Shown: positions 1 through 5,636 of the stretch, piece by piece
Layout of the letters: each line of letters opens with the position of its first letter
Numbering within the stretch: position 1 is the first letter of the stretch
Assembly: GCA_002715545.1 (NCBI GenBank)
Contig: PAZI01000045.1
Location: 2,956 to 10,539, forward strand
DNA length: 7,584 nt
Reading direction: 5' to 3'
DNA from: Methanobacteriota archaeon
GTDB taxonomy: Archaea; Thermoplasmatota; Poseidoniia; Poseidoniales; SP79
Made by a program: the position numbers and the translations under genes
The notes under the pieces: generated by a model
What the model was told of the DNA's origin: nothing
Databases searched by the model: none
The model's input: the letters and a program-made list of their open reading frames with translations, nothing else

Positions 1-203
1 CTACCCATGGGGAGAAGTCGTGGTGGCAAAGGCTCGAAACCCATGGGAAGCATTGCGCCCCGCACTTCGATGATCCTAGCATCCCCAAGACCGAGTTCAA
101 CCAGGGCTTGATCGAACGCGTCTTCATCGCTATCGCCCCAAGGTGAGACGCTGGTCATAAGCCAGCCGCCAGATGTGTTCTTCGAGCTCTCTTCTCCGGC
201 CAT
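1..203 (-). CDS. Pyruvoyl-dependent arginine decarboxylase-like protein, N-terminal part (3' end outside window)
   Basis: Only the first 67 codons are visible; the frame is open to the window edge. Residues 17-67 resemble the N-terminal part of the pyruvoyl-dependent arginine decarboxylase family (PvlArgDC, which makes agmatine for polyamine synthesis). The visible signs are a short glycine- and acid-containing stretch (WGDSDEDAFD, 22-31), then ALVELGLGDARIIEV (33-47), then LP-M-G twice (52-55 and 64-67), where family members have 'SILPPG' and a second 'PPG'. In active enzymes the strand ends in a Ser-Ser pair that self-cleaves to make the pyruvoyl group; here that place holds Arg48-Gly49. 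The protein may therefore be a non-catalytic paralogue, one half of a two-domain protein, or a relative with another role. I chose ATG 203 because a weak AT-rich element lies about 25 bases upstream; an in-frame ATG at 236 would add 11 residues. The family assignment is from memory of the alignment and is moderate. Confidence 0.5.
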   Translation of the reverse strand, partial: MAGEESSKNTSGGWLMTSVSPWGDSDEDAFDQALVELGLGDARIIEVRGAMLPMGFEPLPPRLLPMG

Positions 204-222
204 AGCCCAAGACTGGAGAAGG

Positions 223-232
223 CCAATATGAA
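223..232. promoter_or_regulatory. Weak TATA-like element between divergent genes
   Basis: The AT-rich stretch CCAATATGAA (TTCATATTGG on the other strand) is centred near 227.5. That is about 25 bases from ATG 203 on the minus strand and about 25 bases from ATG 252 on the plus strand, the usual archaeal TATA-to-start spacing for leaderless transcripts. The match to the archaeal consensus is poor and no BRE is evident, so this is a tentative call. If it is real for the plus-strand gene, that gene would start at 252, not 228. Confidence 0.25.
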
Positions 233-536
233 CCATGCTCATGCCCGGTACATGAAACGATGGTTCACCACCACTGTGGCGAGTGCTACGGCCATCGTTC
301 TGGTACTAGCTGCCCGTGGATGGCCTCCAAATTCGGTTATTGACGCATTCACCGTTCTCCTTCTTGCCCTTGGCATTGCTATTCTTGCAGCACTCGTTGC
401 AGAGAATATTCCCGTGGCTAGAGAGGGGGCTGGTCGAAGCAAATCGGGGCCTTCAGCCTCTGTATCTGATTCAGAGTTCCAGAAGAAGCCTCTGCCCGAC
501 CCGCTTGACCACGGATTAGAACCACCGCTGATCTAG
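228..536 (+). CDS. Small two-helix membrane protein, unknown function
   Basis: This 102-residue protein is unrecognised. Two hydrophobic segments are visible: about residues 14-30 (TTTVASATAIVLVLAAR) and about 38-58 (VIDAFTVLLLALGIAILAALV), joined by a short loop. A hydrophilic tail rich in Ser, Pro and charged residues follows from about 60 to 102. The short basic N-terminus before helix 1 suggests a helical hairpin with both ends on the cytoplasmic side. ATG 228 has a GGAG nine bases upstream (215-218). The alternative ATG at 252 (MKRWFTTT, 94 residues) gives a more usual membrane-protein start and sits about 25 bases after a weak TATA-like element. Its stop codon overlaps the stop of aCPSF1 on the other strand. 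The antisense frame over 239-442 has no better features. I am fairly confident that it is a gene, and have no idea of its function. Confidence 0.6.
   Translation: MNHAHARYMKRWFTTTVASATAIVLVLAARGWPPNSVIDAFTVLLLALGIAILAALVAENIPVAREGAGRSKSGPSASVSDSEFQKKPLPDPLDHGLEPPLI
533..536. other. Tail-to-tail overlap of two stop codons (CTAG)
   Basis: The palindrome CTAG supplies TAG at 534-536 for the small membrane gene and TAG at 535-533 for the leftward aCPSF1 gene. The two coding regions therefore end inside each other with no room for a separate 3' untranslated spacer, and each transcript must terminate within or beyond the opposing gene. Confidence 0.85.
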
Positions 537-2443
537 AATAATCTGACAGTTTCAAGATTACGCGGTGCGTGAGTACGTACTTTGAACTTAGCTTTGAGCG
601 ATTGGCCAAGCTCATTGCACTTCTTGATGTCCCCGTGGTGGCAGATGATGGTCCGGGGTTGTGGTGACATCTTCTCGACGAATTCAATGAGTTGACGCCT
701 ATCGCTATGGCCGCTAAAACCATCGATTGTCAGGACTTCTGCCTTGACCGGGACGCGAATAGTCTGGCCCTCACTGCGTATAGGTACCTCTCCGAACCCC
801 TTCTGCATTCTTCTCCCGAGTGTTCCTTCTGCCTGATATCCTACGAAACAGAGTGAATTCCTTGGTTCGGGGGCCCAGGCCCTGATATAATCCATAATCG
901 GACCTCCGCTGAGCATGCCAGATGTAGCAAGCACGATACATGGTGAAGAATCCATCAGAATGGATTCCCTCTGTTCCCAACCATCCACTGTCTTGAACCA
1001 ATCTGAGGTGAAGGGGTTGGATCCATCTTCGGTGAGGATGGCTCGTTTGAGCGCACCTGTGAGATAATGAGGGTGGCTAGCATGAATGGCTGTTGCCTCA
1101 AGGATCATCCCATCAAGCCAAACAGGGACCGGAGGGAAATCTCCCGAACGGAACAATTCATCGATGGCAATCATGACTTCCTGACTTCTGCCGACCGCGA
1201 ATACGGGGAGCATGAGCTTACCTCCTCTCTCTATTGTTCGCGTAACAGTGTCTTGCAACTCTTGAGTTGCTTCAAGTCTACTTGGTTGGAAATCACCCGG
1301 AGAACCGTACGTCGACTCGAGCACAAGTGTCTCGGCTCTAGGGTATCGTACATCCGCAGCATCGAATAACCACGATTTCTCATACTTTGAATCCCCGCTG
1401 AAAACGATGTTGTGTGCTCCTTCCCCGATGTGGAAGTGGCAGGATGATGACCCTAGAATATGTCCCGCATTGTGGAATGTCAACTTGAGATCTGGAGCCA
1501 CATCTGTTGTGACGTTCCAATCAACAAGAACAGTGTTGAGAACAGCCTTGCGAACATGTTCCATGCTGTACGGGGGTGCTTTTCCTTCAAGTCCAGAGAC
1601 TTTGATGTAATCGCCTTGCAGCAATGTCATCAAATCTCGTGTTGGAGGCGTACAGAACACGGGGCCATCAAATCCATACTTGAACAGAACCGGCAGCATC
1701 CCCGCATGGTCAAGGTGTGCGTGTGTGAGTACTACGGCGTCGATCGTGTCGATGGGTAGTGCTTCAGGGGCGTTGAAGTACGGCATCGGGTCGGTGTCCG
1801 AGGCGATATTCACTCCGACGTCAATGAGGACTCGGCTTTCATTGGTCGTCAAGAGGTGGCAGGCCCGCCCGACTTCTCCGTAAGAGCCGAGTGCCGTCAC
1901 TCGGCCCCATGGTTTTCCTGGTAGTGGTGCTCGATAAATCTGGCGTCCAAATCGATTCAACAGTGTCTTACGTTCGTCGGCATGTTCTGCGAGGTATCTG
2001 CGGACGTCACTGACGGTTCGACAAGGTAGGGGTGCAACACGCTCAATCCGAACAAGCCAGCCTATGCGGGATGCTATCTCTGTCCTAATTGAACCACGTG
2101 GCCCAACTGCATCTCCTGGCTGTTTGCACAGGATGAGAACTTCGCGCAAAGCCCTGTCAAAGTGAATCGTCTCTATTCCAGCGCTCTCGGGAACTGTATC
2201 TTGGATCACCGTCTTGGCTTCAGCTTCGTCAAGCAATAGGTCATCATGTGGCCTTATCGCTATTCGTCTCCTAATCGCCTTAGCAATGCTGCTGGCAAGA
2301 CTGTCCTTGCCTGAGAATGCGGTAGGCTGATGGGTCACGATGGCAATGGTGGCAGCTTCCAATTCTACCTCGTATGGGATGCCATCTGGAATCATCTCTG
2401 AGATGGTTCGTTTCACTTCTTGCAGGGTCAATCTTTGGGCCAT
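533..2443 (-). CDS. fttA: Archaeal KH/metallo-beta-lactamase/beta-CASP ribonuclease aCPSF1 (transcription termination factor FttA)
   Basis: This 636-residue protein is a full-length archaeal CPSF1 homologue. The family is a zinc-dependent endo- and exonuclease that cuts nascent RNA, often at U-rich sites, and drives transcription termination in archaea. Domain order: a first KH-like domain (about 1-65), a second KH domain with GPRG at 114-117, and a metallo-beta-lactamase domain with HAHLDH at 241-246, His328 in AGHILGSS and Asp351 in FSGDSKYEK. The beta-CASP module is inserted after Glu376 (VLESTYG), with His579 in SGHSD and His602-603 in CHHGD. All metal-binding and beta-CASP motifs are present, so it should be active. 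I chose ATG 2443 because GGGAGG precedes it by ten bases and the protein then begins like other aCPSF1 proteins; an upstream in-frame ATG at 2488 would add 15 residues and lacks such support. It lies 73 bases after psmB on the same strand, an association conserved in many Euryarchaeota, and is probably co-transcribed with it. Confidence 0.96.
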   Translation of the reverse strand: MAQRLTLQEVKRTISEMIPDGIPYEVELEAATIAIVTHQPTAFSGKDSLASSIAKAIRRRIAIRPHDDLLLDEAEAKTVIQDTVPESAGIETIHFDRALREVLILCKQPGDAVGPRGSIRTEIASRIGWLVRIERVAPLPCRTVSDVRRYLAEHADERKTLLNRFGRQIYRAPLPGKPWGRVTALGSYGEVGRACHLLTTNESRVLIDVGVNIASDTDPMPYFNAPEALPIDTIDAVVLTHAHLDHAGMLPVLFKYGFDGPVFCTPPTRDLMTLLQGDYIKVSGLEGKAPPYSMEHVRKAVLNTVLVDWNVTTDVAPDLKLTFHNAGHILGSSSCHFHIGEGAHNIVFSGDSKYEKSWLFDAADVRYPRAETLVLESTYGSPGDFQPSRLEATQELQDTVTRTIERGGKLMLPVFAVGRSQEVMIAIDELFRSGDFPPVPVWLDGMILEATAIHASHPHYLTGALKRAILTEDGSNPFTSDWFKTVDGWEQRESILMDSSPCIVLATSGMLSGGPIMDYIRAWAPEPRNSLCFVGYQAEGTLGRRMQKGFGEVPIRSEGQTIRVPVKAEVLTIDGFSGHSDRRQLIEFVEKMSPQPRTIICHHGDIKKCNELGQSLKAKFKVRTHAPRNLETVRLF

Positions 2444-2453
2444 CTTCTCACTT

Positions 2454-2459
2454 CCTCCC
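2454..2459 (-). promoter_or_regulatory. Shine-Dalgarno sequence deciding the fttA start
   Basis: The minus strand reads GGGAGG here, ten bases before ATG 2443. This supports the 636-residue start over the upstream ATG at 2488, and shows that the second gene of the psmB-fttA pair is translated from an internal ribosome-binding site. Confidence 0.75.
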
Positions 2460-2516
2460 GCTGGTCCGCCATGAATCTGGATTTGCACGGCGGCAATCCA
2501 ACGGAATGGGATGTGA

Positions 2517-3149
2517 TCAAAGACTCTTGATGAGGGTCTCTATTTCAGTGCGGGCGAGCATTTCGGCACCTTTTGGAGTGATGACACAGAGGTCCATGCC
2601 ATCTCCTGAAGCTGAGTCCCGTTGTGAAGAAGCGCGAAGAGAGCGTGCGGCGAGAGTCAATGCCTCGTCCCTGCTCATGTTCTCCTTGAATCCGTCTTCA
2701 AGAACGCCGTACATGAATGGCGATCCTGATCCGGTGGCTGAAAAGACATCAGGAATTGAACCCCCTGCTGAATCGATGCTGTAGACGTGGCCCCCGTCGT
2801 CATCACATCCAGCAATCAATAGTTGAACCCAGTGGGGCCGGTTCGAAAGCACATTTGCCATCATTGTAGCAGTGGCTTTGACGGTCATTGGAATCTCGCG
2901 TTTGAGTTCGTAGAGGGCGATTTCGGCACAGAGCATTCGAGCAAGACGCTGAGCATGGCCAACTAATCCGGCAGTGGTGAGAGCAATCCTGTCAGATACT
3001 AGGAAGAGTTTCTGAACATTCTTGTTGGCTATGAAATTGCCCATTGTTGCGCGGTGGTCTGCACCAATGACGACTCCATTGCGGAAGGTGATGCCTAAGG
3101 TCGACGTTCCCGTTTTGGTGGACATCTCTTGCACGCTCTGGTCCATCAT
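2517..3149 (-). CDS. psmB: Proteasome subunit beta, N-terminal threonine peptidase
   Basis: This is the catalytic subunit of the 20S proteasome, which forms the two inner heptameric rings and degrades unfolded or tagged proteins in the cytoplasm. From ATG 3149 the precursor has 210 residues. A 14-residue propeptide ends in KTG, and cleavage before Thr15 exposes the catalytic threonine (TSTLGI). Counting the mature chain from this Thr1, Asp17 (GADHR), Lys33 (VQKLF) and Ser129 (GSGSPF) fall at the canonical positions, and the RDSASGD segment supplies the Asp and Ser of the active site. ATG 3170 is in frame and would add MAGFGSL, but I prefer 3149: the start MMDQ resembles MNQ of the Thermoplasma protein, and the only good TATA element is centred 26 bases upstream, whereas it would touch the 3170 start. 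Downstream on the same strand is fttA. The divergent neighbour is sepF. Confidence 0.96.
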   Translation of the reverse strand: MMDQSVQEMSTKTGTSTLGITFRNGVVIGADHRATMGNFIANKNVQKLFLVSDRIALTTAGLVGHAQRLARMLCAEIALYELKREIPMTVKATATMMANVLSNRPHWVQLLIAGCDDDGGHVYSIDSAGGSIPDVFSATGSGSPFMYGVLEDGFKENMSRDEALTLAARSLRASSQRDSASGDGMDLCVITPKGAEMLARTEIETLIKSL

Positions 3150-3171
3150 CAGACTGCCGAATCCGGCCATG

Positions 3172-3178
3172 TATAAAA
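3172..3178. promoter_or_regulatory. TATA element, apparently shared by divergent psmB and sepF
   Basis: TATAAAA on the plus strand (TTTTATA on the minus) is centred at 3175. ATG 3201 of sepF is exactly 26 bases to the right and ATG 3149 of psmB exactly 26 to the left, the spacing of a TATA box from the start site of a leaderless archaeal transcript. Neither start has a Shine-Dalgarno sequence, which fits leaderless translation. No clear purine-rich BRE flanks either side, so orientation cannot be read from the sequence and use in both directions is inferred. Confidence 0.65.
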
Positions 3179-3200
3179 GGCCCGTGTGGAATCTCTCATC

Positions 3201-3608
3201 ATGGGCCGGTCAGATGCACCTCACGAGCCCCCGGCATGGTTGTCCCTGCCTTCAACAGGACTCGGCAAAGAAGTCGTTCCTGAGTTAAGGTTACAGGACC
3301 TTGCAGCGATGCACCCGAGCCCCCCGATTCCTCTCGATGACGGAGAGATTGTCGTACATCGTGCTCGCTTACACGACCCCACGGGATTGGGACTCTTGCT
3401 GGATTGGGTGGCGGAAGGAGATGTTGTGATTGTTGAGATGAAAGACGTCATGCGTCGCACCGTAGAACTTGATGCAGCACTGAGTCAACTCGTACGCTTC
3501 ATCGTCGATGATACGGGGGGGCAGATCATACAATTGGGCGAAGATCGTCTTCTGCTGCTGCCTGCATCTATGACTGCGACTGAATCCGCCGAGGAGGCGG
3601 GTGAGTGA
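3201..3608 (+). CDS. sepF: Cell division protein SepF (archaeal SepF/DUF552)
   Basis: This 135-residue protein matches the SepF family. In archaea SepF tethers the FtsZ ring to the membrane at the division site through a C-terminal core domain that binds FtsZ. The core is visible from about 50 to 123: VVHRARLHDPTG, then DVVIVEMKDVMRR with the hydrophobic strand and charged turn typical of SepF, a helix, and the diagnostic end GGQIIQLGEDRLLLLP. The N-terminal 45 residues are Pro-rich and lack an obvious amphipathic membrane-targeting helix, unlike described archaeal SepF proteins. I chose ATG 3201 because a TATA element is centred 26 bases upstream, which predicts a leaderless transcript; a GTG at 3186 would add five residues. 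Its last codons overlap the start of the ZPR1 gene (GTGA), so the two are translationally linked. It is slightly shorter than many SepF proteins. No ftsZ is visible here. Confidence 0.78.
   Translation: MGRSDAPHEPPAWLSLPSTGLGKEVVPELRLQDLAAMHPSPPIPLDDGEIVVHRARLHDPTGLGLLLDWVAEGDVVIVEMKDVMRRTVELDAALSQLVRFIVDDTGGQIIQLGEDRLLLLPASMTATESAEEAGE
3592..3597 (+). promoter_or_regulatory. Shine-Dalgarno sequence for the ZPR1 gene
   Basis: AGGAGG inside the end of sepF lies seven bases before GTG 3605. It supports the unusual GTG start and shows internal initiation in a two-gene operon with a GTGA stop-start overlap. Confidence 0.75.
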
Positions 3609-4195
3609 CCGAACAACTCATCCAATCGCCATGTCCCGTATGTGGAACCATTGGCGTATCCATGCAAGTTGACGTTAGGGAGATAGCGTATTTCGGTGAA
3701 CATGCTCAGATCTCGCTTGCATGTGCATCATGTGGTTGGCGCCGCACCGAATTTCTCTCCCCTGAACCAGCGGACCCCGTCGGTTTGCGCTTACTCGTGG
3801 ACGACTCTGAACACCTTGCTGTCCGAATCGTGCGCAGTGCTTCATCCTCGGTCATCCTGCCCGAGATCGGCTTGGAAGTACATCCTGGTTCTGATGCCTC
3901 CGGATATGTCACCAATATCGAAGGAGTTTTGACGAGGTTCGTTGAACAGATCCATCATGTTGTCGATGGGACACAACAGGATGGACGCGAGGAAGCAGAG
4001 TCGATGCTCACCCGTCTTAAGGCATGTTTGGATGAACCTAGTTCTGCTCCACTGGTCCTTGAATTGCTTGATCCTTCCGGTCATGCTCAACTCCTACATG
4101 ATGATGTAGAATCGTGGACATTGTCGCAGGATGAATTGTCAGACCTTCCGGGACGAACTTGGTCTCCGGAAGAGGCTGAAGAAGAAAGTGAATGA
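3605..4195 (+). CDS. ZPR1-type zinc-finger protein
   Basis: This 196-residue protein has the ZPR1 zinc ribbon: CPVCG with Cys10 and Cys13, the conserved link VDVREIAYFGEHAQIS (22-37), and CASCGWR with Cys40 and Cys43. A beta-rich region characteristic of the rest of the ZPR1 domain follows (about 60-165), including LEVHPGSDASGYVTNIEG. The tail is strongly acidic (EEAEEESE). Archaeal members carry one ZPR1 domain, whereas eukaryotic ZPR1 has two and serves as a folding chaperone for elongation factor eEF1A; a similar role with archaeal EF1A is an inference. The start is GTG 3605, overlapping the sepF stop by four bases and preceded by AGGAGG. The stop lies five bases from the stop of the convergent trpS. 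It is probably co-transcribed with sepF from the leaderless promoter. Confidence 0.9.
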   Translation: MTEQLIQSPCPVCGTIGVSMQVDVREIAYFGEHAQISLACASCGWRRTEFLSPEPADPVGLRLLVDDSEHLAVRIVRSASSSVILPEIGLEVHPGSDASGYVTNIEGVLTRFVEQIHHVVDGTQQDGREEAESMLTRLKACLDEPSSAPLVLELLDPSGHAQLLHDDVESWTLSQDELSDLPGRTWSPEEAEEESE

Positions 4196-4200
4196 GGCGC

Positions 4201-5586
4201 TCACTGTGCATCGTCGCTGAGCATCGCCTGTGCAACTCCCTCGGCCGAATCCCGTCGTTCTCTGAATTCTTTGAGCCACTCTAACGCGGAATCGATGCAG
4301 TGCTGCTTCAATTCTCCACTCAGCATCGTACCTTCACGATACGACCTCCCAATATCTGATAGAACTTGATCATCGGGTTCAAAGAACGTAGCGAGGTATT
4401 GGAACGCGATGTCCTTGTCGGTGTCACCTCCATGCCTCCTATGTTCTTCTACGGTCTCGCGTCCCCCTGAGAAGGCGGCTCGAATCTTCTTGATGACTAC
4501 CTTATCTTCGTCATCTAGGAAAATGGTGGTCTCGGGATTTGATGAGGACATCTTGTCGCCTGTTAGTCCAACCGCAAATCTGTGATAAGTGGAGGTCGGT
4601 GGCAGGAGTCCCAATCCACCAAGTTCTCGCTCGAATTGCAATAGGCTGAGCCTTAGTTGCCGACCTGTTTGTTCAGTCGCTGCAGGAATTTCTACAGTCC
4701 CATGTTTCGGATTAGGAATCATGTCACTCCACCCATCATGGCTGAGGCGTTCGATCAATCTGTCGAAGAACTGTCTTCGGACTTGCATATTCACTCTGCC
4801 GTTCGCCTCGATTCCAAAGCAGGCATGGTTGCCATGTTGGATGGAGAGAGCGATTGTCAGCCCTCCGCTCTTCCTGCTGTTGATGTTGAACCAGTTTGAC
4901 GAAGATGCAAGATCTCGAGTAAATCGAATGTGAGGGTCTTGGTCGATGCCGACTGGAACGACGATTGGACGCAGGCCGCCATACTCTTCGAGTTGGGGAT
5001 GTAGGATGTCGCCAGCTTGTACTAAGGGCGCTTGGACATGGGCGAGATTCGTGCTACCATCAAATCCGTAGATGGATTCCATGGTCGAACGATTCGTTTT
5101 CTCCCCCAGAACGAATCCCAAGCGCTGGACGATTGGCCGGCGGGATTGGAAGTAGACTGAGGTGCGTTCTGGGTCCAGTCCGAGTGCAGGATAATTCGCA
5201 ACGTACTCGCTCAATGCTATTCGACGACCTTCGTCAAGACTCGTGCCTCTAGTAGCCAGTGATTCAAGGTCGGCAACAGCGATGGTAACGTCTGCCCCCA
5301 TGGACTGTAGCCATCTGATCTGTTCGATCACCAATGTGTGCCCAAGGTGCATCTTACCCGAAGGCATCAATCCCGTCAGAACTCCGAACTGTTCACCACG
5401 CTCTATGGCGTTGAGAATGGTGTCGAATCCCCTATGCGCGAAGATAATTCCACGGCGATGCAACATCGAAGGTTCTGGAATGCGGTGGAGAGGGATCTCA
5501 GAGAGCCCAAACTGGTCCCGGATACGTGCGTAGTCCGTCGACTGGGTCGAGGACCACGGATCTATCCTCACGTCTTGGTCTGCCAT
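4201..5586 (-). CDS. trpS: Tryptophanyl-tRNA synthetase, archaeal/eukaryotic type
   Basis: This 461-residue class I synthetase joins tryptophan to tRNA-Trp using ATP. The N-terminal part (IDPW at 8-11, then DYARIRDQFG) is typical of archaeal TrpRS. The HIGH signature appears as HLGH at 80-83 within MPSGKMHLGH, the GIDQDPH motif of the archaeal/eukaryotic class at 213-219, and the KMSKS loop as KMSSS at 345-349. All catalytic signatures are intact. Between RDLA (224-227) and the conserved TSTYHRF segment (331-337) lie about 100 residues where short archaeal enzymes have a much shorter linker; haloarchaeal TrpRS also carries an insertion here, so it is probably a lineage feature and not damage. 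ATG 5586 is the only reasonable start and lacks a Shine-Dalgarno sequence; a weak TATA-like element lies about 28 bases upstream. The preceding gene on the same strand ends 50 bases away, so read-through is possible. Confidence 0.97.
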   Translation of the reverse strand: MADQDVRIDPWSSTQSTDYARIRDQFGLSEIPLHRIPEPSMLHRRGIIFAHRGFDTILNAIERGEQFGVLTGLMPSGKMHLGHTLVIEQIRWLQSMGADVTIAVADLESLATRGTSLDEGRRIALSEYVANYPALGLDPERTSVYFQSRRPIVQRLGFVLGEKTNRSTMESIYGFDGSTNLAHVQAPLVQAGDILHPQLEEYGGLRPIVVPVGIDQDPHIRFTRDLASSSNWFNINSRKSGGLTIALSIQHGNHACFGIEANGRVNMQVRRQFFDRLIERLSHDGWSDMIPNPKHGTVEIPAATEQTGRQLRLSLLQFERELGGLGLLPPTSTYHRFAVGLTGDKMSSSNPETTIFLDDEDKVVIKKIRAAFSGGRETVEEHRRHGGDTDKDIAFQYLATFFEPDDQVLSDIGRSYREGTMLSGELKQHCIDSALEWLKEFRERRDSAEGVAQAMLSDDAQ

Positions 5587-5611
5587 CTTCTCTTAAGCCA
5601 AAGGCAGACGC

Positions 5612-5617
5612 TGTAAA
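5612..5617 (-). promoter_or_regulatory. Weak TATA-like element upstream of trpS
   Basis: The minus strand reads TTTACA (in CCTTTACAG), centred about 28 bases before ATG 5586 in the 50-base gap after the upstream gene. Spacing suits a leaderless or nearly leaderless transcript, but the match to the archaeal TATA consensus is partial. Confidence 0.3.
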
Positions 5618-5636
5618 GGCATGGCGGCCCTTGAGG

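Noticed and set aside
4..47. Two CCCATGGG palindromes at 4-11 and 40-47 as a possible regulatory repeat
   Set aside because: Both encode the same Pro-Met-Gly tripeptide in the leftward arginine decarboxylase-like protein, where the family has two Pro-Pro-Gly turns; coding explains them.
2444..2488. Upstream ATG 2488 for fttA
   Set aside because: The added 15 residues are not part of the KH domain, and the strong Shine-Dalgarno sequence serves ATG 2443.
2374..2784. Plus-strand open frame of 136 codons across the fttA/psmB junction
   Set aside because: It lies opposite well-supported coding sequence of fttA and psmB, its protein has no recognisable domain, and it is Arg/Ser-rich as expected of an antisense shadow.
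3515..3521. Run of seven G in sepF as a possible phase-variable or frameshift site
   Set aside because: The SepF core is continuous on both sides in one frame (DDTGGQIIQLGEDR), so there is no sign of a frameshift, and a single G run is weak evidence for phase variation.
4589..4933. Plus-strand open frame of 114 codons within trpS
   Set aside because: It is antisense to intact synthetase sequence and has no start signal, domain or plausible context.
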